A DNA stretch of 64,000 nt from Marsupella aquatica (lineage: Eukaryota > Marchantiophyta). Positions 1-12,344 of the stretch are shown one piece after another (position 1 is the stretch's first letter; each line of letters begins with the position of its first letter). A program made the translations under genes and the position numbers. The notes under the pieces were generated by a model that was not told the origin of the DNA, searched no databases, and worked only from the letters and a program-made list of their open reading frames with translations. The stretch spans positions 20,088,001-20,152,000 of the forward strand of contig OZ316893.1 in assembly GCA_973895155.1 (NCBI GenBank). Direction: 5' to 3'.

Positions 1-684
1 CACTTGGAAGAAGCTTGCAACCCGGCTGGGCCAGGGTACAGTATTCTTTCTCCCCAGAATAATCAAAAGAGAAAGTAATGCTAGGATGGACCACTCAATT
101 GGACCAGGTTACTGTTGACCAAAAAAGTAGTGTGTTTACAAACAAAAAGAGCTATCTGAGTACAAAAAAGGTTTTTCTGCGGTCCATTGGGGTTGTGTTG
201 GTCCATCCAGGCTTTCATCAACTCTTAGGTCTGATTAGGCATTTATTTGTGGGTCTAGAGGTACTATATTATCACAATTAATCTAACTATAGTCAAATAC
301 TTGGTTAGGTTAAACGTGTCGCTATTATATTCACTAGTAATTTTCTGGTAGTGAGCACAAGTTTTAGACTCATTGTTATAGAGTCATTTTAGATATAGAG
401 AGAGAGCTTAGTCTGTTATGGTTTGGTACAATTGATGAGCTTAGAGTTCAATGCAGCTCTCATATCTATTATGACTATCACAAGACCCTGTTCCACCACG
501 GTGCATAGGAGAGGAATCACTCCTCTCCCTAGACCTTTCCAAGTCTCTTGCTTGTCCCCGCTCAATTTGTCCGGAAGATGTTCTCTGTCATTCGGTTTCT
601 TCTTTGCTGTGCTTCAAGTTCTCATGATTTCCTTCTATAAATCACAGGATTCACATTAAATACTGTCGCGTTGCGTTTCCTCCT
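1..684. other. No recognisable gene
   Basis: AT-rich sequence with only short open frames that match no family I know. No splice-linked coding pattern, RNA gene or terminal repeat was seen. Confidence 0.4.
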
Positions 685-1065
685 TTAGTCGGTGGCTGCC
701 GGTAGCCGGTAGTTGCAGGTTCCATGCCCAAAGACTTAAAATAAATACCTAGAATAGATGCCATCAGACATCCTACACTCTGTGGGCTGCTGGTAGAGGG
801 CGAGAGTGGGGCGCCTTAGGTGTCGGATTCAAAACTCACTCGGAGCTGTTTTAACACACATCCCCCCCCCCCCCAAAAGTGGGGTTCAGAGGCCTCTGGT
901 TACACACATAGCTTTTTTTTTATTCCAACAGGTTTACACACATAACCCCAAAAAGGTGGGGTTTAGGCGCCTCTAGTGACAATCAGAACTCTTTCTGATT
1001 CCAGAAGGGAACCGGCTGTAGAAGTTACCGGTCAATACTCACTAGAGTCCAAAGGAGCTACAGAA
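685..1065 (+). repeat. SINE-like dispersed repeat, copy A
   Basis: This block recurs in the same orientation at about 63637-63997. Shared landmarks in order are GCTGCCGGTAGCCGGT, a box-A-like stretch (GCTGCTGGTAGAGGG, near 787), a box-B-like stretch (GTCGGATTCAAAAC, near 821), TTTTAACACA, a C-run followed by AAAAGTGGGGTTCA, GGCCTCTGGT, a second CCCCA...GTGGGG motif near 945-962, CTCTAGTGAC and ACCGGCTGTAGAAGT. Internal pol III boxes upstream of a fixed tail suggest a tRNA-derived SINE, but box B is decayed. Exact ends are not defined. Confidence 0.5.
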
Positions 1066-1214
1066 CACTATTAAAGGCCGAACACGTTACTCGTAGAAGT
1101 GAGTTTCTCATGTTGTGAATACTGTTAGTCATCTGTCCTATTGTGGACGTAGCTAGTGGTGAAATGAACCACAAATCTCTTGTGTTAATTACTTATGTGT
1201 TCTTTGGATATTGA

Positions 1215-1421
1215 TATGTTGTTTTTGAATAGCTAGTGCTACTCAAAGAGTCCATGGGGGTTTCACTTTTTCCATGTCTTTTGGATTAACTCTTAGTTAT
1301 TTTGGTGCTTTACATATTGTTATGTTGTTTTTGAGTAGCTAGTGCTACTCAAAGCGTCCATGGGGGTTTCACTTTTTCCATGTCTTTTGGATTTTTACTC
1401 TTTGTTATTTTGGTGCTTTAC
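1215..1421 (+). repeat. Two-copy tandem duplication, unit about 106 bp
   Basis: The unit beginning TATGTTGTTTTTGA at 1215 is repeated immediately from 1321. Both copies contain TAGCTAGTGCTACTCAAAG, CCATGGGGGTTTCACTTTTT and end in GGTGCTTTAC. The copies differ at only a few positions, so the duplication is recent. No coding content. Confidence 0.8.
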
Positions 1422-4400
1422 TGATAAGAATGCTCACTTGAGATTTGAATTTGGGGATTACCGAGTTTCTCCTCTGCCTATGTTTACTAAAAATAGTTCA
1501 AATGTCTCTATCTAAGTGTATGAGACCCTGTTAAGAGGGCACTTTGGGCAAATAATAGCCCCTCAAAACTCAAGCTGCTCTCACTTTCTTCTCAGGAGGT
1601 TGTGGCCCTCAAAGCTTTGTTACCAGGAAGCCTACCCTAAACCCTAAATGTGACTCAAAGGTACTAAAGTTTTATTCCCAGGAAAGGTACTAAAGTTTGA
1701 CAATGTCAAACAAAAAAGCAATATTTGCTAATCTTTGTATGGCCTAAAGTCCTAGCATTGCAAATTTTCTTCTTTCTTTACACAATATTGCATGACCTTA
1801 AGATCAAGGATGTTGTTTCGTTTGTTTCTTTCCAAAAGTCACTCAAGTGTTTCCATAAGGAAAGATGTAAGGTAAAGAGTTTCCACTCAAACTTGGGCTG
1901 AAGCCCTATTTTGGGGTGGTTTCACATTATGGTCCATATCACATTCTCCCTTTTGGATGGTCTCACATTGGGATGCATACCACTTGCCCCGCACTATCTA
2001 GGAAGGAGAATTAGTGGGGCTCACCTCACATATATATTCCTAACATTATATACACAGCCAGATGGTAGAATATCCGTTAGATCCTCAGCTTTGCTGACAA
2101 TGCAACCTCACCTATGGAAAACATGGGTAAATCTTTCTCTTCATTTTTGTTTGTAACATTTTCCAGTCCTTCCCAAATTGTAGGGTATCCGTTAGATCCT
2201 GAGATACTATGATACTGTGTAGCATACTCGATCGAGTACTCGATACTGTGTAGCATACTCGACAGCATACTCGAGTTCATTCTCTACACCAGTGCATTCT
2301 GCCCTCACCTAGATTCTCTCCCAACCCTTAGTTCCAAATAATGTCTTCCACTCTACAGCAAACATTAGGCCAGGGCTTAAAGGCACAGGTGAAAGGTTCC
2401 TTCCACAACCCAATTCAGCCATGCACAGGTGAGGAATAAGATACGGCTAGCTGCTCTTTTAATCAGGGTCGGGACTGCCTTTTACGACAAAATGTTATCT
2501 GTTCCATTGCAAACACCTCACCACTTTCGCCAAATAGTAACCACCAAACCTTACTGAGCTCAAAAGCCTGTAGAAACAGTTGTATAGCCTTGTAGACAGT
2601 GAATGTGGTATTTCTGTTGCTGATTTTTTCCAAGATAGTGTTGTGAATGGGACTACTCCAGGAGTGCCGGAGCACATCAAAGGAGGAATAAGTCATGCCC
2701 ATGAATCTAGGTCTCTGCCTGTTCACTCTCTGCCTGAATAATTCCTGGAGGCACGGAGCATACCAGCAAGTCGTACGCATCGCGTCCATGAGCCTATTGC
2801 CCTACCTACCTACCTCTTCCTACAGGCAAAGAGTATACGGAAGGCGATGAGTGAATCCATTTTTGCTCTGATGTTACTGGGCTTACGGACCAAGTCAAGT
2901 GGGTCATTCTATGTCCACAAGATTTTTGTGGCAGATTCTACACGGTTGTACTTTCTTACTGAAACATTCCCATACAAATATAGATATACTCAAGTCTCAT
3001 GAGCTTACGACATCAACGCAATTAAAATCCTCTACCCAGGCAGACAAGGGATTGAGGCCCCGTCCCCCCACACAGTTAGCACTAGTTTATTTTGTACACC
3101 GCTAGTTTGCAATGCTAGGATTCCACTTTTATCTGAATTGGAGCTTTCATTTCGTGCAAAGAGTTTACAGGAATGCCAGGCGGCTTGACGTGAAGAACTC
3201 GCCGATGCACGCAATGTCAAGTAGTCCAGACTTTCCATTCGTGTAATGCTAGGACGTCCAAATGACATACTGAGTTTTATGACAACTCTGCACCAAATGG
3301 TCATGTCTACTAAACCCTCACTACAACAGCAGCCAAGTGTGGGGCCCCGCTGCATGTTCGACCACCTGTTGTCTGCACCAGTAGACCGACCCACCAGCCT
3401 TGTTCTACTCCATTTCCATTCTGAGCATCTTCCATAATAGTAATGACTCCTCCAGCGTGCTTTCGGATACAGCACCCTGACCAATCCTCAGATCAAGACC
3501 AGAGGGGCCCGGACATAGTGGTTCTGTTCTTGAGAAAGCAGCATTGCACAACTCAGGGGTTTAGGGTTTACCTCAAAAATAGCCAGCACGCTGAATTTCG
3601 TGATGAAGACAATCTCTGGAACAACTGGAATTTTTACTTTCAGAGATGGGTTCAAGAAAGACAAAAGTACAGAAAGTCCCAAAGAACCAAGCACTATAAG
3701 TCCGAGTAATAAAGACCTGCGGTGCTCTCCCGAACTTTCAGACTAGAGAGACTTCCAACAGTTAGTGTCATCGAAGCACGACCAATGTCAGATTAAATAG
3801 CCAATCTTGGGCGGTGAGGAGATGAAAACAGGTTGCCATCAGAAGCACCTTTCCACACTTCATTCCCTCAAAACAAAATTCTTTCAACTCTACCTCGAAA
3901 TCTAGGATTTTGGTTAAACACATCAATCTCTCGAAATGACAAGTCAGACTTTTGAAAAGCTACATACTCAAGGTGAAGGATAGAACGAAAGGCAATGGTA
4001 TAATTCACTAACCAAGCCCTAAACAACAATCTCACTATGGAGACTTGACTACCGCTGCAAACTCGAGGTGAAGGAGAGAACTGAAGGCAAATGAACAAGG
4101 TGTACTAACCCGGCGCCTGAGATCTTGCCTTCTACAACGACAGGAAGTACTCTGACTACACACCTTCCTTAGACCTTGCACATTACTCGAGACCCTTGAA
4201 CTGGCATCAGATAGGAGCGAAAGACAATGCTCTTGAATTTCATTGCGTACGCTCATATGAACTATGCTTGTCATCATGCGCCAGTAGAAGGACAACAAAG
4301 GACCTCTTCTTTCCTATCGACATTGGACTTTGACAGAAAGTAAATTAATAATTCAGAACTCATATCTACCAAGTTGACTTGATAATCACTGGTCAACACA

Positions 4401-5053
4401 ACCCGTACTCTCGAGGTGAACCTTTTCATGCTCAAATCAGTCTTCAGAGTCTGAGCGGCAGAACTACCTGGATTCAATTCTTGTCTTTGTGCATAAGCAG
4501 CCTCTGAATCAAAAAAGTTATACGCCAGACGTTTCACATTTCTAGGGGTTGCGAAATTACAAAATCGTTTTCCTCCAACCTTACTTCCGTATTTTCCCCG
4601 AGTTGGAATGAAATTGAGACGGAAGTAAAGAAAATTGAGTAAATTGAGACACAAGTAAAGAAAACGACCCGACAGTGTAGAGTTAACTTCGGAGTTCAAG
4701 TTAAAACCAATGACAGTTCCGATGATCCATTTGCACTTAACAACATGGAAAATCGACTAACCCATGGCAGCAAATGTCGAACGCAGCAAACACTCGATGT
4801 GCACGTCATCGTGACGCACCAGAGCTATGTCCATGTAATGAACCAAGGGTTGAAGAAGGAACGTCATAAGGGAACCACGCATCAAATAACGAACACCTAA
4901 TTTACTTCTTATACACAGCACCAGAGAAGGGAAGCATCTGAAGGAGGTCGAAATGAATTACTTGAAAACTCAGTATACAGGACAAGATCTGCCTCAAAAA
5001 TGCAGTTCCCGACGCCTACGTTACCCTCAAGGACACTCTTAAATGACACATTC
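1422..5053. other. Long gene-free stretch with a short tandem duplication
   Basis: No gene recognised. Minus-strand open frames near 2463-2789, 3032-3484 and 4035-4699 are open for 80-150 codons but match nothing I know and do not join through consistent splice sites. On the minus strand, 4110-4054 and 4013-3958 are diverged copies of one block (GTTAGT...TTGCCTT...TTCTCTCCTTCACCT...GAGT...TGCAGC), a two-copy tandem repeat spaced about 100 bp. A palindromic patch (CTCGATCGAG with repeated GATACTGTGTAGCATACTCGA) lies at about 2209-2275. Confidence 0.4.
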
Positions 5054-6052
5054 TCAACGGTATCGTTTGAGAGATAAAGTGTTGTTCCTCTTCCACGTAG
5101 CATGTACTGAAGGTCGGGATTTGTGGTAAAGATGGCCTTTCCCACGTAGACCACGGTGCTTCTTCCCAGCAGATGTCAACCCACGAAGCTCACGATGCTT
5201 ATGGACAGGGTTAACAATCCAGTTGATTCTGGGATCCTTACGGATGGCAGAATGCGCTGTGTCCACTAGGATAACTTCAAAATACTTGTAGGTTGAATCC
5301 TGCATTCATAAAAAGTGATGCAAGCTTCATTGGCCACTGATCAATCACTAGAGGGAACCGACGTCCCGGAGGATCTTGGGAACTAAGTTATACGTTTCAA
5401 CCATTCTATATCAAAACTCCGTAGAACGAACCGAATGCATGACATTGACGCATCCATCTCAATATGTTAGGACATAAATAAATCACGTGTAATACCTGAT
5501 TAATCCAGTAGGAATTGAGAACTCGAAGGCCTCCCAGCTTGCGCCCCGCTCGCTCCTCCGCTACGGATCGCAAGCTGCGCTGAAACTTCAGCTGAGTAAT
5601 ACCCTGGTTCTTCGGCTTACCATACACAATACCCTTCGAAACGGGCCTCTTCCTGCCACCTCGTCGCACCCTAATACGATACACAACGTAGCCCTGGATT
5701 CATTCAAAACACCGCCACTCAATTTCAGCTGATGCAGAGCTTACGGAGTAAAAGGAAGCACAAACATCGTAGGTCACGAGCCATTTCATCGGAAATCTCC
5801 CTGAGCCGCAAGTCACCAGCAACATCGACAGGACCATCAGATGAAAAGAAAGCAGGGAAGAGAGTTCCAATCGTCACTGACCTGCTTGGCCTTGAAACCG
5901 AGACGGCGGGCCTTGTCTGGGCGAGAGGGGCGAGTGAGACGGACGATGCCCGGCAGTTGGCGAAACTCCCAGCATCGAACTCGCAGCAAAAACCTCAGCA
6001 CGTCGGACTGCTTCTTGCGCCATAGCTCCTCGATATACTTGTAAGCACCCAT
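5054..6052 (-). CDS. Cytosolic 60S ribosomal protein eL15 (RPL15), 3 exons
   Basis: Structural protein of the 60S subunit. Coding exons are 6052-5882, 5693-5496 and 5299-5054, with introns bounded GT-AG and all junctions in phase 0, giving 204 aa, the usual eL15 length. The start was chosen at MGAYKY, the invariant family N-terminus; an open frame continues upstream to 6184 but is 5' UTR. Family signatures are [88 protein letters not shown] and a basic tail ending SLKRYR. Oddities: the near-invariant RPSRRATW is RPSVHATW here, and KRSVAEE is LRSVAEE. The frame is fully open, so it is probably functional. A diverged paralogue is possible. A telo-box lies about 150 bp upstream. Confidence 0.95.
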
Positions 6053-6201
6053 GTTTCCTACCACTCCGTCCCTCTCGAGCTGCCGCAAGCTCTTCCACCT
6101 CCCCCGTCGATTCTCCGAAAGGAAGAGCTCATGTGCAGAAATCAATCTTGTGTTCTGCTCCCCTCTGCTCGAGAGTGCGGCCATTACAGAACCTACACTC
6201 T

Positions 6202-6216
6202 TTTAGGGTTAGGGCT
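6202..6216 (-). promoter_or_regulatory. Telo-box in the RPL15 promoter
   Basis: The minus strand reads CCCTAACCCTAAAA here, containing AACCCTAA. Telo-boxes are typical of plant promoters for ribosomal-protein and other translation genes. It lies about 150 bp upstream of the RPL15 ATG, consistent with a short 5' UTR. Assignment rests on motif and position only. Confidence 0.65.
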
Positions 6217-9200
6217 GCGTTAGGCTTGTTCGGCAACTTACTACTGTTTACAGTATCGTACTGTAAGGTTACACACCAGGCTCGTGACCAAAGGGGGTTT
6301 GGTCACATTAGGCTGAACAAAGTGCAAAAAAAAACCAAAAAATGAAGTAAACATAAAAGACAAATCATTAAATGTTCCTCTCATATTCTCTTTCCTCTGC
6401 TTACATAAACCATTATGATCTTGCTTGAATACAAATACTATATGCAATACATTGGATTTTGTTTTGGTCTCTTTGGAACAAGGGAAACTGTATAAAAGTC
6501 AGTATTGCGGTCCATTATTGCAGTCCTTATGTATTTTTTGGCAAAAGTAACTTGGGGGATTTTTTTTGGCCCCCATCACATAGCCAAACATAGTTAAGCC
6601 AATCACCTTGATTATGCTTACGATACCAGGGTTGGAAAGTTGAGCGGTTCTGCAACTTACTACTGGTATACAGGGTTGTATTGTAAGGTTACACATCACC
6701 TTGAGGTTGGAGCGCTTCTGCAACTCACTACTTATTGAGTGCACTAATGATACCATAGCCTGATGCTTGTGCAACAAATCTCAAGGTGAAAAAAAAGACA
6801 AATTTCAAGGTGAAAAAAAAGTCAAGGTGTGAAAAAATGTGAAGGAGAGAAAAGATTACAAGGTGAGTCAAGAAAACATAGACTTTGCAACATAGTTGTT
6901 GAGACGTGTTATGTGTGATCCGACCATATAGTTGTTGTGATTGTGTTCAATACCCATGCATTGCACATAAAATGTTGCAAAAAAAATGTCATTTTATAAA
7001 AAATGTACATGTCAAAAAAAGTTGCAAAATTGATGAGGGAGAGCACAAGAATTGATGACTATCATTGCATAAATGATGTTCATGTCAAAAAAATGTTGCC
7101 AAAATGATGAGGAAGAACACAAGAATTGATGGCAACCTTGGCACGCACATTCACACAATGCATTAGGTGGAGGGTGACATCCCCCCTCCCCCTCATGGCC
7201 TCCTCTCCCCCTTTCTCTTGGGCTGTTTACAATACCGTACTGTAAGATTACACATTACCTTGAGTGCAATTCCCATACCAAGTTGAGAGGTTTGAGCAGC
7301 TCAACAACTTACTATTGTGCCTGTCCCTTTTGGTCTCCCTTAGTCCTCTTGCTTGTCATCACCCTTCCTTCCCCAACACACCCCAGCCTCCCTCCCCTCC
7401 AATAGAGAGCCTTTGTGACATCCGGGACCTTTAGAACAACCCTAGTGGTGTCTCAAGATAGATTCTCTATGGAGCAAAACGGAATTGATACAAGTGGTTC
7501 AATAGCTACTTCTAAGGTTTAATTGCAGCTCAATCTCTATATCTGATTGTGGTCAGAAGTTACAGTTGGGGTCTAGGCTTCTAGAGTAAAGCCTCTAGAC
7601 CCTAACTCTAAGGCCCTACCAAAATTTATGTAAATGGAAATAATTATGGGAGATAATGTATGTCAATGATGATTAGACATGACAGTTTCTCATCATTCCT
7701 ATAAGTATTCAAAGAATGGGTATTCAGGCTAGTGGTTATCAAAGGGAACCAACGTGAAATCACTAGGTCTTTGGTCCATGACCCCTAAAACATCCAAACA
7801 AGATAAGTTGATTTATGAATGTTCATTAAATGAGCAATTTCGTTCTCTTGCAATACATGATTATCTGAATGCATAGAAAGGCTCTTCTCGATCAGTGAGG
7901 AAATGCAAGATTCGCTAAATGCTTAGATAGGCTCTTCTGTACAGGATGTGAGGTTTAGAGAAGCTCTTTTCCCCAAGGACATGCCGGGAGATGTCCAGGC
8001 AAGTGACAACAGCAAACATGATTGCAAGGGGCTAAATTGGTGCGAAGCCTCTGCATATGTGCGTTATTTGAAACAATAAGTTCTTCTTCTGTTCCCTACG
8101 AACCCACAAAGACATGCTTTGTTCTGTGCTGTGACAACCAAACCATGCCATGCAATTACCTAGGCTTCTCTGCTCGATCAAGCTACAGTCCTGTTAATAT
8201 TCAAGGTTGGCGATTTTCATGATAGTCAATGCTTTCATAGCTTTTTTGAGTTTTCAGAATTAGACCGTTCGTGACTGTTTTCAGTTCTTGAGAGTCAAAT
8301 TGGATGTCAAGCACTTTCCTGTTTTCGTAAACCACGATAACCTCGGTTAAATGTCAAAATTCGGTGGGAAAACATTGAATGTTACAAATGTTTGCAGTAC
8401 TTCATCAATGTTGTACGTGTAATCGTTAAGGTGTTCAAAACTTACAATTTTTCCGTTGCTTGAATGTTGAACCCGTCTGTATGTTGAGAAAGTTCCATGG
8501 TTACTCACTTCGCTACAGTTGGATAATCTTGCTGTGAGTCATCTGGTCGTGAAATACAGACAGTGCAAAGCGATCGTAGTTGTTTATTACGACTGATGTA
8601 TTGGTTGATCCATCTGCTGGAATCGGTGAGAACTTCAGCACGTAGTGAACGGGCAATAGTAAAGCTGTGGAAAGCAGTGGAACTGGACACAAAGGAATTT
8701 GTCCGTTCGCTCTTGTCTTTTCTCAAGTATCTTTCAATTTGACAAGATTTCTCAGATGAACAACAAAGCTCCCCTCTTTTCCGATTACGTGCACCTAATA
8801 AAATATCGCACACAAAGAAAATATGCCCAGAAGTCTTGCAATCATTGATTCTTTACATCGGCATGCAGCAAATGTTTACAATGCTTAAAGTATGCCAGTT
8901 AATAGTTCTCTAACTTAAACCAAACTTCCTCAAAAGGAGCATACACCAGGCTCCAATAGAGGAGCAAGTTCAGAACTTCTATCAACCAGAGTCGAGTGTT
9001 TCTCGAAATTACTCTGGATTCAAACCTGACTTCTTCTTAAACCCTACAATAGGAACAAAGCTCAATGAATGGACACTGTCAGATTGGTAAAAACTATAGT
9101 AAGCCAATTCACAATTGTCACAACAACTCAAAATTGGGCAATCCACCGGGGTCCAGGAGGTCTTCACTGCCTAAGTCTGTCCTAGTGGAATATCACAAAG

Positions 9201-9411
9201 ACTACTACAATCGACCAGGGTATTGTGAGAAGATGCAGCTGGAGAGGCAGGAGCGGCGATAGACTGGGATTTATTGAAAAGGGTGAACAATACAAAATCA
9301 ATATGTATGAAAGCCAATACAAGAACTACTCAACTGGCTCTCAACTGAAAATCGGTAATGGGACTGTTCTGAATTGCCAGAACAAACCCGGTTTCGTGTA
9401 AGTCCATGCCA
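6217..9411. other. Intergenic region with degenerate short repeats
   Basis: No gene recognised. A short family (CAACTTACTACTG...TACTGTAAGGTTACACA, containing the palindrome TTACAGTA-TCG-TACTGTAA in its first copy) recurs at about 6235-6276, 6652-6702 and 7224-7315, each near an ACCTTGA...CCA.G.TTG context. A tandem pair CATGTCAAAAAAA...GAGCACAAGAATTGATG lies at about 7008-7135. Small repeats of AAGGTGAAAAAAAAG lie at 6782-6835. From 7320 to 9411 only unremarkable AT-rich sequence was seen. Confidence 0.45.
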
Positions 9412-9926
9412 TCAGTGATGCTCAGCAGGTTTTCCTCCCGCCTTTTCTGCAGCAGCTTGCCGTTCTCGTTCCTTGTTGATAGCATTCATCCTTGAGTACT
9501 GTGACAACAGATTAAATCAGATCAGTTACTCCCCCTCTGCCTCTAAAAATCTTCAATTTCCGAATAGTGATGATTTCAATGTAATGTCCGCTTAGAAAAG
9601 AGAATTGCTATAAATTATGATAGACCACGATGAAGAGTTCTAACATGGAGCGAAATGAATAGCAGCATTTGCAAGCCTTCCATAGGTGGACTCAGGAACA
9701 GGGCCCTCAAAATTGAAAGTGAAAAAGTAGAACGAAGGACGGCCGAGTTCCACAACCAAATGAGCTACAACAATACCTCCTTGCGATGGTGAAGGCACTC
9801 GAAGTAGTCCTCACGGGCAGCTGCGCAGTCGGCAGGCGACGCACAGCGCGACATGCACTCACTGAAATCCATCCAGACGTCGTAGCAACGACCCTTTCCA
9901 CCATGGATCCCGAATCCCGACGCCAT
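9412..9926 (-). CDS. NADH dehydrogenase complex I 15-kDa subunit (NDUFS5-like), 2 exons
   Basis: Accessory subunit of mitochondrial complex I, facing the intermembrane space. Exons are 9926-9777 (50 codons) and 9498-9412 (28 codons plus stop), joined in phase 0 through a GT-AG intron of 278 bp, giving 78 aa. The N-terminus [20 protein letters not shown] matches the plant family. Two CX9C motifs are visible: C13-x9-C23 ([11 protein letters not shown]) and C34-x9-C44 ([11 protein letters not shown]), the twin-CX9C CHCH fold oxidised by Mia40/Erv1. The basic, Ala-rich tail ends in PAEHH. The length is close to plant homologues. It stands alone, with its own intergenic spacers on both sides. Confidence 0.93.
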
Positions 9927-12344
9927 ATCTCTCCACCAAATATGCTGTGCTAGACTGCAAGCTGCTGCTGAATCTCACCAAACCCTAGATTGGTGGAGCT
10001 TGAAGAAAACTGTAACTCGAAAACTGTCAAAAGCATGAAATCCTTGTCGCACTCCGAAACAAAGGGAAGCAAAGGCCGCCTTCGAATCAAACCACCCGCT
10101 CTCAAATTCTGATTCTCTTCTGGAGAACTCAGTCAGATTCGACGCCACGAGAATGTAGAGCAAATCGAAAGGAGCATCACTCGTCGCAGTCCCGCTCCGC
10201 ACTGCACTGCAGGGAAGGCTTTTTTTCGGAATCTCACTGACCCCGTAATACATATGCAATCTGCTGTCCCTGTTTCATTACTCGAGATGCATTCCACTGT
10301 TTTTCTTATTGGCACATTTTAGCCAATAAGAAAGATTGCCGGTCGTCTTTTTTGGCAATATAGATAGATACCTTGCCAGTGAATTACTTCTATTTATCAA
10401 TGTCACTATTTTTGTTTATGGCTTGAGAAAATTTATCAATCTCGCTGATTTTGTTTATGGCATGAGAAAATTTAACTCAAGTTAGTTTTTTCATATACTA
10501 TGGTTGTCATTGCACCCAGTTTCTTGATCAGACGGCCCTAGTCTACCCTGTGGACCCACCCTCTAGCCTCCTTCTCTAGCGAAAAGTCACCTTGATTAGT
10601 CAGTTGACCCAGGGGTGGGTCAGGTGGTCCAGTCCTCCCATCCTCTGCCCAGTCTCTGTCCAGTGCCAGCTTATCCTTGCACACAACTTTCTGTCCTGCA
10701 AATATTGGTTTTATCTAGCAGCTGAAGAGTTTCTTTCTACCCATGATTATTTCAAACATTTGTCAATTAAATAACTATCTTTAACCATAGTAAATTGTTG
10801 AAAGGAACAAAGAAATAGAAACTAGTGATTGTGCTCCCGAAGTGGAATGCTTGGGCTGGTTTGTAGTTTGTAACTCATTTGAAAATGAGTAGTAGATAAA
10901 TAATCAAGTGCAAGATAGAAAGGATCCAAGATTCAAGTTATTCGCGCCAATTAGCTTCAAATGATCATGAAGGTATAAGCAAGTCAGAATTAGGGGGGAA
11001 GCAAGATAAGCATTGATATGGAGATCCAAATGATTACATATTCAGTAAACTCGTCCAAATGGCTGCTCCATGATCCCACATGCCCTGTTCACATGATCTA
11101 AGGTGGTCACATAGAACTTGCAAAACAGGGCACACAACTTTGATACAAATCTTTAGATATTTCCAAAGACCATATTTCCAAAGACCTGTCTATATTATTG
11201 AATTTAAGAATTGCTAAAAAGAGGCTAGAGAAGGAGACTAGAGGATAGGTCCACAAACTAATAATCTTGTTTTGAAAGGAAATGTTGAGCATCACGAAGT
11301 GCACTCTACCCCCAAAAGCAAAAGTGGATACTAAATACATTGCAGTATTAGGGTGTCCCAATCCTCAAGCAATACACGGAAGAGGTTCTGGTCATAACAT
11401 TTGACCCTAACGATGCTCATCGTCAAGTGGAAATATTGTTTGTGTGTGCCCAGCCAACAAATTTTTCTTTCAACGTCTCATGGATTTCAGTAAAGAGCCA
11501 CTAGCCATGACAAAAACCTGGTTCCACCAAGTTTCTTCATTTTTAGTATTGTTTTCCTGACATTGTGGAGCAAAGTCTCATGGTAGAGGAGAGGAATGTG
11601 AAAAAGGGAGAAGCCTTGGACACTTCTCCTTTTATATGGCTTGTGGTGTTTTAAGAACAAAGAGTTAATGAACAGTGATCTCAATGTCCATAAGGTTTGG
11701 TTCTGTAACCCATAACTCACCTTTTAACACTAAGAACTTTGGTGCTTTGAGGCCCTCTTATATGGACACTGGTAGTATGGTTATGGCTTACAGTTTTCCA
11801 GTTATAGTTGTCTTAGTCTGACTAGCTTAGAGCATCGCACAGGTTCCCTGGTTGGCAGGCGGTAACTCTACTCTCTTTGGGGTCAGCTTTGAGCCAGTTG
11901 TCAAGCTCTTCCTCCAAGTTGAAGCTGGTTGCCCTGGTGACTGTCATTGTAGACCGTAGAGTGTCAAAGGCAGGCACACCGTTGTTGTGGAATCGAACTC
12001 TCAGGGGGCACTTTATTCAAATAGAACACATGGAACATTCTATTCAAATTGAGACGACAAAGTTTTGGAAAACACACCCATGCATTCTTTTCGGGACTGT
12101 ACTTCAAATTCAATCGCACAATGTCGCTTTTTGATTGGAACATACACGATGAACATCCAGCAGTGCTTCCATAAATGCTCTCCCGAGTAGAGGGCCCAGA
12201 CACTCAATTTGCAATGGGGCAATGGGTGCTATTAGAGTAAAAACCAGTTTTGCCCCTGGAAGGCCATATTTCTCCATTGTTAAATAGAACGGCAGCACCT
12301 GAAAGTCCACTTCAAGTTCGTATACTGATATAGTAGGAAGTATC
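9927..12344. other. Intergenic region between the NDUFS5 and SPPA genes
   Basis: No gene recognised. A two-copy tandem repeat of 39 bp (ATTTATCAAT...GTTTATGGC.TGAGAAA) lies at 10392-10430 and 10431-10469. The remaining sequence is AT-rich with short, unlinked open frames on both strands. The last few hundred bases should include the 3' UTR of SPPA, whose stop is at 12345. Confidence 0.5.

Noticed and set aside
3032-3484. 150-codon minus-strand open frame as a gene
   Set aside because: Composition looks like translated non-coding DNA; no motif, signal or repeat supports it.
4274-4699. 141-codon minus-strand open frame as a gene
   Set aside because: No family resemblance and no consistent splice partners with neighbouring open frames.
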